Assembly (NCBI GenBank): GCA_002842495.1
Contig: PHDB01000009.1
Span: forward strand, 1 to 64,000
Direction: 5' to 3'
Source: Bacteroidetes bacterium HGW-Bacteroidetes-6
Lineage (GTDB): Bacteria > Bacteroidota > Bacteroidia > Bacteroidales > DTU049
Length of the DNA: 64,000 nt
The notes beneath the pieces were generated by a model. That model had not been told where the DNA came from. It saw nothing but the letters and a program-made list of their open reading frames with translations, and did not search any database. Within the stretch, counting starts at the first letter, position 1. Each line of letters opens with the position of its first letter. The position numbers and the translations under genes were made by a program. Below, in pieces: positions 18,376 to 26,812 of the stretch.

Positions 18376-19575
18376 ATGAAAATACTTGTTCTGAATTGCG
18401 GCAGCTCATCCATTAAGTATCAGTTGTTTGATATGGCAAACAACGAGGAAGTACTGGCAAAAGGATTACTCGAACGCATTGGTCTCGAAAACAGCGTGCT
18501 TAAGCATCGTTCATGTGGTAAAGACCCCCATAACGAAACCCGCAATGTGCCCAACCACACTGTTGGAATTCAATGGATTGTTGATGTGTTGCTCGATCCT
18601 GTATTGGGAGTTCTTAAAAGCAAGAGCGAAATTAATGCCGCAGGTCACCGTGTAGCACATGGCGGAGAAAACTTTAAGGAAAGTGCGTTTATTACATCTG
18701 CTGCAAAAGCCGATATAGAAAGATTAATAGAACTTGCTCCACTCCATAATCCAGCAAACCTTAAAGGTATAGAAGCTATTGAGACACTTCTGCCCGGATT
18801 GCCGCAGGTAGCTGTTTTCGATACTTCGTTTCACCAATCTATGCCCGAGCATTCGTTTTTGTATGCACTTCCTTACGAAATGTATTCCGAAAACAAGATA
18901 CGCCGCTATGGTTTTCACGGAACAAGCCATAAATTTGTTGCTGAAAAGGCAGCTGATTTTCTGGGACTCAATTGGCTCGACCTTAAAATTATCACTTGTC
19001 ATCTTGGTAACGGCTCTTCGATTGCAGCCATCGATCATGGAAAATCGATAGATACAAGTATGGGATACACTCCGGTTGAAGGCTTAGTGATGGGAACCCG
19101 TGTTGGCGATCTCGATCTTGGTGCCTTGCTTTCAATTATGGAACGCAACAACATGTCGACCGCCGACGCAAACAATTTAGTTAATAAAAAAAGTGGATTA
19201 CTCGGAATTTCAGGTGTTTCGAGCGACATGCGCGATATCGAAGAAGCTGCCGAGACCGGAAATCATCGTGCCAAAATGTCGCTGGAAGTCTTTGCATACC
19301 GAGTGAAAAAATACATAGGTTCTTATATTGCAGCGTTGAATGGTCTGGACCTGCTTGTCTTTACCGGTGGAATTGGCGAAAATGGCTGCCTTCCTCGTAA
19401 AATGATTTGTGCAGATATGGAATACCTTGGGATTGATTTTGATCTCGAAAAAAACAAAGGCTTGCGTGCTACCGATGCAGTCATTTCAAAAGATAACTCA
19501 AAGGTGAAGGTGCTTACTATCACTACCGATGAAGAACTTGTTATTGCACGCGATACATTCCGTATTGTATCTTAA
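18376..19575 (+). CDS. ackA: Acetate kinase
   Basis: Interconverts acetyl phosphate and acetate with ADP/ATP. Motifs: NCGSSSIKYQLFD at the start, RYGFHGTSHKFV, ITCHLGNGSSIAAI (phosphate-binding), GTRVGDLDLG and FTGGIGENG near the C-terminus; 399 aa is normal. The ATG at 18376 is used; the longer open frame upstream adds 31 non-homologous residues. The usual partner pta is not adjacent. Single-gene unit with its own terminator. Confidence 0.96.
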   Translation: MKILVLNCGSSSIKYQLFDMANNEEVLAKGLLERIGLENSVLKHRSCGKDPHNETRNVPNHTVGIQWIVDVLLDPVLGVLKSKSEINAAGHRVAHGGENFKESAFITSAAKADIERLIELAPLHNPANLKGIEAIETLLPGLPQVAVFDTSFHQSMPEHSFLYALPYEMYSENKIRRYGFHGTSHKFVAEKAADFLGLNWLDLKIITCHLGNGSSIAAIDHGKSIDTSMGYTPVEGLVMGTRVGDLDLGALLSIMERNNMSTADANNLVNKKSGLLGISGVSSDMRDIEEAAETGNHRAKMSLEVFAYRVKKYIGSYIAALNGLDLLVFTGGIGENGCLPRKMICADMEYLGIDFDLEKNKGLRATDAVISKDNSKVKVLTITTDEELVIARDTFRIVS

Positions 19576-19597
19576 ATATCTGATTTTGGCTATTACA

Positions 19598-19630
19598 AAA
19601 AACCCTTGGCTTAAAAAGTCAAGGGTTTTT
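19598..19630 (+). terminator. Intrinsic terminator of ackA
   Basis: Inverted repeat AAAAACCCTTG / CAAGGGTTTTT with an 11-nt loop, followed by GTTT. It starts 22 bp after the ackA stop. Confidence 0.88.
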
Positions 19631-19764
19631 GTTTCTCCGGAATCAGTAGCCGAGCATCTTTTTTTACAGACGGTCAAAAATTTTGCTTCGAATCAATCAA
19701 TATTCTGTAGCTTTAGTCATTCGCTTCGGTAAAGGTATATATCAGGCTAAGCAAATTGTCCTTA
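19631..19764. other. Non-coding stretch after ackA
   Basis: AT-rich sequence between the ackA terminator and the small minus-strand reading frame. No gene, tRNA or strong repeat seen. Confidence 0.5.
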
Positions 19765-19905
19765 TTATATTGAGAAGCTTGCGCAGCTGACGTTTGAGCT
19801 TTTTTGCCGGAGCATTTCTCCGAAATAGAACATGTCACATATTCCATTTTTTTCAAGTATTTGACGCCAGCTCACTTTAACAGCGTACACAGCAGAAGTT
19901 GCCAT
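19765..19905 (-). CDS. Possible 46-residue protein
   Basis: A short frame starting at an ATG that shares one base with the stop of the upstream small membrane protein gene. The product has three Cys and no recognisable motif. The overlap position is the only argument for translation; it may be chance. Confidence 0.2.
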   Translation of the reverse strand: MATSAVYAVKVSWRQILEKNGICDMFYFGEMLRQKSSNVSCASFSI

Positions 19906-20198
19906 TAACCAATGAATTCTGCTCCGGCCAATCCAATTCCCGCGCCCAGAGCAATTGAGAAAACAGTTATCGGGATCAACGACTTCTTGTCTTTTGGATA
20001 TACTATAATCATAACCGGCAAGGCCGAAAGAAGTGAAATAATCACTCCTGTAATCCATGGGCTTAAATTCCAGTTTACAAACGGGATAATTAAACCAAGA
20101 ACTACATAATGCACAAATGCCGATACATTTGCGGCTTTCTCAAGCTTCATGATAATCATGGGAATCACATCAATTATTCCTGCAGCAATTCCAATCAA
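19905..20198 (-). CDS. Small integral membrane protein with an in-frame TGA near its 5' end
   Basis: About 97 residues with four hydrophobic segments (LIGIAAGIIDVIPMII; VVLGLIIPFVNW; WITGVIISLLSALPVMIIV; IPITVFSIALGAGIGLAG). Similar small proteins of unknown function occur in Bacteroidota and archaea next to zinc-ribbon proteins such as the neighbour here. A natural ATG at 20222 reads Met-Asn-Asn and then meets TGA at 20211-20213; the rest of the frame is intact. A TGG (Trp) would restore a normal N-terminus. Translation may instead start at TTG 20198. Mutation, base-call error or a shifted start are all possible. Confidence 0.55.
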   Translation of the reverse strand: MIGIAAGIIDVIPMIIMKLEKAANVSAFVHYVVLGLIIPFVNWNLSPWITGVIISLLSALPVMIIVYPKDKKSLIPITVFSIALGAGIGLAGAEFIG

Positions 20199-20249
20199 TA
20201 AAGCTGTTAATCAATTATTCATATTGAACCTGTCTGAATGAAACCTGGT

Positions 20250-20519
20250 TTACTGTTTCCATCTCTCCAGATTTGGCAGAATACTCTCAGCCATTTGTCG
20301 GGCTTGGCTTTCCGGAATATTCATTCTTTCTACTGCTATTAGGATGTTTTTTTCTATTTTTTCCTTAAGACTAATTCCTTCATCAAAAAATACCCCATCC
20401 TTAAAACAGAAGCTACAATATTTATCACTTTTGCTGTTGTCAGCATTTGTCCCGCCCTTGTTTGGATCTTTATCAAGAGGCATTCCGCAACTTTGGCAGA
20501 TTTTAGATTGATTTTCCAT
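20250..20519 (-). CDS. Putative zinc-ribbon protein
   Basis: An 89-residue protein. CQSCGMPL (about 9-16) and YCSFCFKDG (about 35-43) give two CxxC knuckles of the small putative zinc-ribbon family, followed by a helical tail EKIEKNILIAVERM. The family is often encoded beside small membrane proteins or MarR/GyrI regulators; no function is set. It lies 51 bp upstream of the small membrane protein gene. Confidence 0.75.
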   Translation of the reverse strand: MENQSKICQSCGMPLDKDPNKGGTNADNSKSDKYCSFCFKDGVFFDEGISLKEKIEKNILIAVERMNIPESQARQMAESILPNLERWKQ

Positions 20520-20723
20520 TTTTCAGTATTTTAGAACTTGTAATGCGTTGGTTCAATGGTGCCTATAAGCGCCCCGCAAATTCCTCCGATTCAAAAATAG
20601 GCAAAAATTTCATTATTGCTCTACCCGGAATTATATATTTTCATGTAAGTAAAAAATCAATTATGTTTTTCAGCTTCAACAATTCATACATATAGCTCTA
20701 CTGTCCTTTTTTATCTGATTTTA

Positions 20724-22094
20724 TTACAGTTCTATTTCGAATAATTTCAAATACTCATTCCAACAATCGTTTGCTTTGATGTTGTTTTCAAAATCGTTGA
20801 GCGTTACAAAATGATTAGGTACAGAATAAGTTTCTCGTATAATTTTCAACAGTTTTTCCTTGCCAATCTGTTTGCGAAATTCATGAACAAAAGCCACGCC
20901 CTTATTATATATAATTTCATCTGCCTGCGGGTCTCCTTTTTTTTGATTCAATACTTGTTCAAAAGTAACCGTATAAAATGGCACATCAAACAACTTGAGA
21001 TTTATTTTGTCTTGTATCGCTTTTTCAAAGGCATCAGTTCCAGCCCAACTTTCGTAGAACAACAGATTGACATACTCGGGAATAGATTCGCCCATAAAAA
21101 ACTTCCCTTTCGCAAGGTATTCGGTGTGAATGCCTAACCAAATATGTGAGATTTCGTGCGATAAAGCGTAATTCTCAATGGCTTCCATGTTCATCAAAAT
21201 TCTGTCCATCAATATAAAACTTCCTAAGCAAGCTCCTAATCCTAAAATTCCTGTTTCAACAAAACAGAGCGTTTTAAATTCTTTTTGCCACAAATTGGCA
21301 TTATACCATTCTATTGCGGCCATGGAGCGATTAATGCTCACATCCAATAATGAATCTATTTGTTTTGAATCGCTGGTGAAAACAGGTTTATTATCTACAA
21401 TGGCCAATAAACGCCTGTTTCGTGGTAAAAAACAGAACTCGTAATTTGTTGTATTGTATTGGATTACTTTTTTAGGTTGAAAGATATTGGCTTGTGTTAT
21501 AAAGAACGGGAAGTCTTCATCGAAGCAATTGAATGAATAAACATATTTGCCAGCTATATCTTTACACCCAATTTCGGGGTAATATGCAAATACGCTGTGT
21601 GTTTTTGGAACAGTGATGGTTACCTGATAATCGGAGAAGTTATCATATAAAACCGGATACCATTTGTTGAACCGCTCACAAAAGATTTGACTCGTATCGA
21701 ATAGAACGGGATAAGTAAAAGTGCTATCACTATAAGAGGCAACAATGTTTGAATATTCCATCGTTGAACAGGGAATCTCATATTGCATCAAAAGTGTCAT
21801 TTCCCCTTTCTGAGAAGATTCAAAATACAACGTATCATTGCTGCGCGAGTATTTTAAAGGCGCGTCATTAAGATCTGCTTCTTTTATTTGGATGTAGCGA
21901 TTAAATAACAAAAAGTCTTTTTGCCCGGTTTCAGCTTTGATCGCTTTTATACTGATATTGACCCAAAGTGTCGAATCATTTAATTCGATATTTATGTTGT
22001 ACTTCAAAGGTTCAATTCCAGACTTTTGGGCTTGTAGGCTTATATGGTTAAAGGTGAGTATGATAACACTCAAAAACATTAATGTTCTTTTCAT
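20724..22094 (-). CDS. Secreted M1-like (gluzincin) metallopeptidase
   Basis: 456 residues. A signal peptide (MKRTLMFLSVIILTFNHISLQAQ) is followed by a beta-rich region and then the zinc site HEISH with a second Glu exactly 18 residues later in MGESIPEYVN, the HExxH-x18-E pattern of M1 aminopeptidases. The exopeptidase GAMEN motif is not evident; GILGLGACLGS occupies the equivalent place, so substrate binding may differ. The ATG at 22094 was chosen because it begins the signal peptide. It is the next minus-strand gene after an ABC exporter, 270 bp away. Confidence 0.78.
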   Translation of the reverse strand: MKRTLMFLSVIILTFNHISLQAQKSGIEPLKYNINIELNDSTLWVNISIKAIKAETGQKDFLLFNRYIQIKEADLNDAPLKYSRSNDTLYFESSQKGEMTLLMQYEIPCSTMEYSNIVASYSDSTFTYPVLFDTSQIFCERFNKWYPVLYDNFSDYQVTITVPKTHSVFAYYPEIGCKDIAGKYVYSFNCFDEDFPFFITQANIFQPKKVIQYNTTNYEFCFLPRNRRLLAIVDNKPVFTSDSKQIDSLLDVSINRSMAAIEWYNANLWQKEFKTLCFVETGILGLGACLGSFILMDRILMNMEAIENYALSHEISHIWLGIHTEYLAKGKFFMGESIPEYVNLLFYESWAGTDAFEKAIQDKINLKLFDVPFYTVTFEQVLNQKKGDPQADEIIYNKGVAFVHEFRKQIGKEKLLKIIRETYSVPNHFVTLNDFENNIKANDCWNEYLKLFEIEL

Positions 22095-22287
22095 ATTGGT
22101 TCTAATTCTTATTGCTTTCAATATTTTAGTCTTCATTTTTGCCCGATTGTTTGGTATTTGTTGCATAAGTCCCGATGGTTGATGGTTATGGTTGGTTGCC
22201 GGTTTCGAAGCACTGTCCTGTCAAATTGCACGAAAGGTCATTAGATGCGGAAATGATGAAACCCGCACTATCTTGGCAATAAAATAT

Positions 22288-22315
22288 ACCGCCTGCTATG
22301 CACTGGCGGTTTTTG
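22288..22315 (+). terminator. Orphan plus-strand intrinsic terminator
   Basis: ACCGCC / GGCGGT stem with an 11-nt loop followed by TTTTTG on the plus strand. All neighbouring genes are on the minus strand, so no gene that would use it is visible. It may be a relic or may end a small transcript. Confidence 0.4.
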
Positions 22316-22364
22316 TTTTTGTCAATTGTATATTTCATTATCCTTAAGTTCTTTTCTCAAATTA

Positions 22365-23153
22365 TTATTTTTGGTCAGCAAATCTCCAATAAAATAGGGT
22401 TCCAAAAAATCCTAAAAGGCAAGCAAGGATTAAAATAATGTAACTGACACCATTTAATTGTAAATCTTCTGTGCCATTGGTCATCCCATATAAACCAGGA
22501 ATAGCCCAAGGGAAATAGGGTCCTAATCCAACCATACCTACAAAATTAGCAAGGATAAGTGTAAGAATAACAAAACCTAATGGGAACATATATCCTCGAC
22601 TATAACTAGCCAAAAAAGCTACCGGCGTTGACAATAATAAGATAAGAAGAGATGTTACGAAATATTTGAAAGCATACTGAAAAGCAATGCTACCCGACCA
22701 ATCGGGAAGACCAATCAGAAGACCAATTAATAGTCCTGTAACAAAATATATTAACGAGAGTATGACTGACCAAATTACAACGATAATAAACTTGGAAAAA
22801 ACAATATACGTCCGGGAAACAGGTAATGCAAGTATATCTTTTGCGGTATGCTCCGAAAACTCACGGCCAAAAACCCAGCTTGCAACAAAACCAATTCCTA
22901 CAAGACCAACACCTGCAATACCTTGCATCAGTAGAGTCAAATAATTTTCCCAATTTGGTTCTCCAAATCTCAACATAGATGCTTTATTTCCAATCATTCC
23001 AAGTTTACCCGAAATTTCAGGGTGTATTTGAACAAACATTAGTAAGCCCATCATAGATGAGACAAACATGAAAAACAAGATGGTAGCCCAAAATATTTTA
23101 GATTTTCGTGTTTTTAGATATTCAACACAGAAAGTGGTTAATAAACTTTTCAT
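22365..23153 (-). CDS. ABC-2 type transporter permease
   Basis: 262 residues with six hydrophobic segments; the FGREFSEHTAKDILALPVSR stretch after the second segment is typical of ABC-2 (bacitracin/lantibiotic-exporter-like) permeases. The ATG at 23153 overlaps the ATPase stop as ATGA, so the two are translationally coupled; a longer frame upstream is a shadow. Substrate unknown. Likely an exporter or envelope-stress transporter from family precedent. Confidence 0.85.
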   Translation of the reverse strand: MKSLLTTFCVEYLKTRKSKIFWATILFFMFVSSMMGLLMFVQIHPEISGKLGMIGNKASMLRFGEPNWENYLTLLMQGIAGVGLVGIGFVASWVFGREFSEHTAKDILALPVSRTYIVFSKFIIVVIWSVILSLIYFVTGLLIGLLIGLPDWSGSIAFQYAFKYFVTSLLILLLSTPVAFLASYSRGYMFPLGFVILTLILANFVGMVGLGPYFPWAIPGLYGMTNGTEDLQLNGVSYIILILACLLGFFGTLFYWRFADQK

Positions 23154-24076
23154 TTTAAGGATCCTTTCATTCCAATAGTTCTTAAGAAATAAGTTTCCAA
23201 ATCTTCTTCTTCCACTTTTAATAAGGTTGGAGGACAATCTGCATTTACCATAATTGTTGCAATTGTATCAGGTTTTGTAATTGCTTCCTCATTTTTAATT
23301 TCTATTTGGTTATCAATCGTTTTTTCTACAAAATATCCTTTTTGAGCGAGTAATGAATATGCTTTTTCAATATCATTCGCATTGATCAGGAGGCGTTTAT
23401 TGCAAAGTGCTTCTAATTGGCTTGTGTCGAGTTCTTGTGTTAGTTTGCCCTCATGAATAATCCCAATACGTGTTGCGAATCGAGATACTTCACCAAGAAT
23501 ATGACTTGAAATAAATATTGTTACACCTTGGTTTATAGCCAAGTCTTTTAGCATTTCTCTGATTTCGTAAATTCCGGCCGGATCTAATCCATTTGTGGGT
23601 TCATCTAAAATTAATATTTCAGGATTATGGATTAATGCCTTTGCTAAACCAAGTCTTTGATTGTTTCCTAACGATAAGTTTTTTGCTTTTCTATTTGCAT
23701 ACGAACCTAATTGAAGTTTTTCGATAACTTCATCAATTGATTTTTTGTCGGAGATAAAACGCAAACGACGAAATATTTCGAGATTTTCCCAAACAGTAAG
23801 TTCGGGATAAGAAAATGGCACTTCAACCAAAGATCCAATATGTTTCCATAATTCAGTATTGTCGGCAGAAACTTTTTTCTCATTGATATATGCAGCGCCA
23901 GATGTAGGTCGTATCATTCCAAGAAGCATCCGGATAGTTGTTGTTTTGCCTGCTCCGTTAAGTCCTAAAAAACCGTAAATTTCACCTTTTCTTACATTAA
24001 GTGACATGTCAGAAACAGCACATACATCCTTGTAATGCTTTGAAATATTTTCTGTTCTTATGATATCAGTTGTCAT
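23150..24076 (-). CDS. ABC transporter ATP-binding protein (BcrA/NatA-like)
   Basis: 308 residues: Walker A GLNGAGKTT (about 38-46), signature NLSLGNNQRLGLA (LSGGQ-like, with Leu and Asn changes), Walker B ILILDEPTNGLDP and the switch His in SSHILGEVSRF. A C-terminal extension of about 90 residues fits the bacitracin-type exporters. Paired with the downstream permease. Confidence 0.9.
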   Translation of the reverse strand: MTTDIIRTENISKHYKDVCAVSDMSLNVRKGEIYGFLGLNGAGKTTTIRMLLGMIRPTSGAAYINEKKVSADNTELWKHIGSLVEVPFSYPELTVWENLEIFRRLRFISDKKSIDEVIEKLQLGSYANRKAKNLSLGNNQRLGLAKALIHNPEILILDEPTNGLDPAGIYEIREMLKDLAINQGVTIFISSHILGEVSRFATRIGIIHEGKLTQELDTSQLEALCNKRLLINANDIEKAYSLLAQKGYFVEKTIDNQIEIKNEEAITKPDTIATIMVNADCPPTLLKVEEEDLETYFLRTIGMKGSLK

Positions 24077-24147
24077 TTGTCAAGCTGTTTTATCTCTTAT
24101 GAAGTCATTCTATTCCGCCATTGCATCATTATCATACTTGTTTATTC

Positions 24148-24606
24148 CTAAATCTGGCTCAAAAGCAAAACGTATATGAATACTATTACCAACAAAGAGG
24201 CACTAATTAATAGAACTATCAGATTCTTTAAATGATATCTTATCGTGATTATCAGCTCTTTATTCTGTTTGTTAACATAAAAGTGAGTAATAGCAAGCAG
24301 GTTTATGATAATGGCCAATATAGGTAACCCAATTAAAATTATATGTGAAACCCAAGTCGAGAAACTTGTTTGATTTGTATTTGAAACAAACCGTTGTAGT
24401 TTGTCAAAGAAATCCCAGTGAATTAAGAGTTTGATTTTCAAATAAGCCAAAATAACCAACACCATTGGAATTAAAATAAAGACAATTCCAATTCTGGCAG
24501 ATTTTCTGGCATTGATCATTCCTATTTTCAATACCTCCTGGTGTTTTACAAAATCTGTATTTGGAGTATTAAGTTTCTCCATTTTTTCTTCAAAATTGTT
24601 TTCCAT
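24148..24606 (-). CDS. Small membrane protein next to an ECF sigma factor, possible anti-sigma
   Basis: 152 residues: a charged N-terminal 35-residue cytoplasmic part and three hydrophobic segments (about 38-56, 88-108, 128-150). No recognised family. It starts 33 bp after the sigma gene and is co-directional, which is the usual place of a membrane anti-sigma factor; there is no zinc-binding HxxxCxxC motif, so it is not a ZAS-type anti-sigma. Role inferred from position only. Confidence 0.55.
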   Translation of the reverse strand: MENNFEEKMEKLNTPNTDFVKHQEVLKIGMINARKSARIGIVFILIPMVLVILAYLKIKLLIHWDFFDKLQRFVSNTNQTSFSTWVSHIILIGLPILAIIINLLAITHFYVNKQNKELIITIRYHLKNLIVLLISASLLVIVFIYVLLLSQI

Positions 24607-24638
24607 AATCTTTTTTATTTATAATGCAGATAGTCGAA

Positions 24639-25211
24639 TTAGGTTGCACTAATAAATTTCTCTTTCAGTTTTTCAAGTCCCCTGGACAAAAGTGACTTTA
24701 TTGTACCTTCTTTTTTGTCAAGTATTTCGGAGATATCTTTGAGCGATTTTTTTTCAAAAAATCGTAAAGAAAGAGCCTCTTGGTATTTTATGTCAAGTTT
24801 CTTCAACGAACTTTGCACACGAACAAAATCCTCGTTTAATTTCAATTCATCTTCTATTAATTGTTTTTCGGTTTGGTAATCATCGAACTCGAATAAACGA
24901 ATTGCCTGTGAACCCAGCAATTCCAACGACAATGCGGCTACTTTATTTTTTCGGAAGTAGTAATTGATTTCGTTTGTTGCAATCCTGTATAACCAGGTTG
25001 AAATTGAAATGTTTCTCCACGTAAAAGTATTTATTTTCAGGTATGCTTTTAAAAAAGTATCGGACGCTATATCCCTTGAAATATCGTAATCTGTAATACG
25101 GTGAAAGATATAATTAAAAATATTCTTATAGTAAGAATCAAAGATTTGCCCAAAAAATTCAGGGTTTTCTTTTATCTTTTCCAAAAGCTGTCGTTCTTCA
25201 GTAAGGGTCAT
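24639..25211 (-). CDS. ECF-type RNA polymerase sigma factor
   Basis: 190 residues with region 2 (FDSYYKNIFNYIFHRITDYDISRDIASDTFLKAY, about 24-57, split here only for description) and region 4 (YQEALSLRFFEKKSLKDISE and EGTIKSLLSRGLEKLKEKF). The N-terminal half recognises the -10 element, region 4.2 the -35. It precedes a membrane protein and an ABC exporter on the same strand and probably controls them. Confidence 0.9.
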   Translation of the reverse strand: MTLTEERQLLEKIKENPEFFGQIFDSYYKNIFNYIFHRITDYDISRDIASDTFLKAYLKINTFTWRNISISTWLYRIATNEINYYFRKNKVAALSLELLGSQAIRLFEFDDYQTEKQLIEDELKLNEDFVRVQSSLKKLDIKYQEALSLRFFEKKSLKDISEILDKKEGTIKSLLSRGLEKLKEKFISAT

Positions 25212-25927
25212 TATAAAACATCCTTTTAGCTATAAATGCAACTAATCTGAAAAGGTTGCAAAAAATTCTTTTACTGGTGTTTTTGACAAAATTTGCAGAG
25301 CGTTTTTTTGCTTATGCAGAACTCTCATATAAACCAAACTTTTAGAACAAAATGTTGGTTTATATGTATCCAAGGTTATGGAATTTGCAGAAGGCTCTTT
25401 TGAGAAACATGGGTGTAAATCTCTGTGGTCTTTGAACTCTTTTGACCAGGGATTCTTGTATAAAACACCCATCCATTCTCAATTCCAATAGCGACGTTGC
25501 ATGGCTCCGCTTCATCTTGAATGGGATCAATCCTTTATCAGTATTAGATATTTGAGTCTTGGTCTTCAATTTTCAAATCAAGATGGTAAATATACATAAA
25601 ATGTTTCGTGTCTGTCCCAAAATGCAAGTTTTCAAGCAAAACCTCCCGGCATTTCAACGTGTTTCGGATAAACTTCTGGAATCGTCGGGAGGAAAAAGAT
25701 AACCCTGCTGAAATGATTCAATGGAGAGAGTATAAGGCAGCAGTTCCTGTGAATTTACTAATCATATTGATCTTTCATTAGCGCACTTTCAAATGCCAAA
25801 CGCTCACGGGATTTGCTGAACCGGGCCGTTAGCAGCCCGGCGAACATTTCCCCGCCAAATAAATCTGCGGAAGAACTGTAATGAAGTGGAAAGAGCATCA
25901 GGTTTATAAAGCCGAAAGTTTTTCGTA
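25212..25927. other. About 700 bp without a convincing gene
   Basis: Between the sigma factor start and atpG stop. Several short frames are open on both strands, but none has a good start, composition or motif. It holds a long imperfect inverted repeat (25326-25366), a weaker pair CCTCCCG / CGGGAGG (25642-25648 with 25686-25692), and a GC-rich hairpin CCGGGC / GCCCGG (25821-25826 with 25835-25840). It may carry the sigma-factor promoter region and decayed coding sequence. Confidence 0.5.
25326..25366. repeat. Inverted repeat upstream of the ECF sigma gene
   Basis: CATATAAACCAA (25326-25337) pairs perfectly with TTGGTTTATATG (25355-25366), about 17 nt apart. No T-run follows on either strand, so an operator or RNA hairpin is more likely than a terminator. 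Confidence 0.5.
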
Positions 25928-26800
25928 CTACCCATTCAAAGCTTCAGCACCGCTCACAATCTCGATAATCTCGTTGGTGATGGCAGCCTGACGGGCTTTG
26001 TTGTAGCTCAGGCGAAGGTCTTTCAGAATTTCGGTAGCGTTGTCGGTGGCTTTGTGCATTGAAGTCATACGAGCTCCGTGTTCCGAAGCAATACTATCGA
26101 GCAAAGCTTTGTAGAGCTGTATACGTAAGGTTTTAGGAACCAGCATTTCAAACATCTTTTCGCGTTCGGGTTCAAGAATGTAGTCGCCAGTTTCTTCAGC
26201 ATCCGAAGCAAAGTTGAATGGAAGGAAAATTTCGTTTACCGGTGCTTGTACAGCAGCATTTTTAAACTGATTATACACTAGTACAATTTCGTCGTGTTTA
26301 CCCTCAATAAACTCATTGATGATTGTGTTACCAATTTCGGAAATTTCGTCGAAGCCCGGCTTTTCTATCAGGTGATTGAATTCGCGTGCAAAAACAACAC
26401 CTCGTTTTTTAAGCGCATCAGGCACTTTTTTGCCGAACGAAATAAAATCGACTAAACCGGCAGCAAAAGCTTCGGCATATTTTTCCTGCAGCAAAGTCAT
26501 TACCTGCTTGCTGATATTGGCATTAAATACACCACACAGGCCACGATTAGCCGAAAAAACGACCATTAAAACACGTTTTACCGGTCGTTTGGCAAATACA
26601 CCATCGTTTGGCAGGTCATCGACACCGGCAGCTACCCGCAACATGATTTCGCGCAACTTCGAAGCATAGGGCCTGAACCGCAAAATGCTATCCTGTGCAC
26701 GTCTGAGCTTTGATGCCGATACCAACTTCATAGCAGATGTTATCTGCTTGGTTGTTGTAACCGACTGAATACGGTTTCTGACTTCTTTCAGATTGGGCAT
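25928..26800 (-). CDS. atpG: ATP synthase F1 subunit gamma
   Basis: Central rotor shaft of F1. The N-terminal helix opens LKEVRNRIQSVTTTKQITSAMKLVSASKLRRAQ and the C-terminal helix carries SEHGARMTSMHKATDNATEI, both family signatures (each described in part). 290 aa is normal. Last gene of the atpB-E-F-H-A-G run; atpD and atpC are not downstream. Confidence 0.97.
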   Translation of the reverse strand: MPNLKEVRNRIQSVTTTKQITSAMKLVSASKLRRAQDSILRFRPYASKLREIMLRVAAGVDDLPNDGVFAKRPVKRVLMVVFSANRGLCGVFNANISKQVMTLLQEKYAEAFAAGLVDFISFGKKVPDALKKRGVVFAREFNHLIEKPGFDEISEIGNTIINEFIEGKHDEIVLVYNQFKNAAVQAPVNEIFLPFNFASDAEETGDYILEPEREKMFEMLVPKTLRIQLYKALLDSIASEHGARMTSMHKATDNATEILKDLRLSYNKARQAAITNEIIEIVSGAEALNG

Positions 26801-26812
26801 GAGGCAACAAAT

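Noticed and set aside
25242-25569. Two overlapping short minus-strand frames upstream of the ECF sigma gene
   Set aside because: Poor starts, no motif, and they span the inverted repeat; more likely non-coding.
25821-25840. Terminator of the ATP synthase operon
   Set aside because: GC-rich hairpin but without a following T-run on the minus strand, and it lies about 90 bp past the atpG stop.
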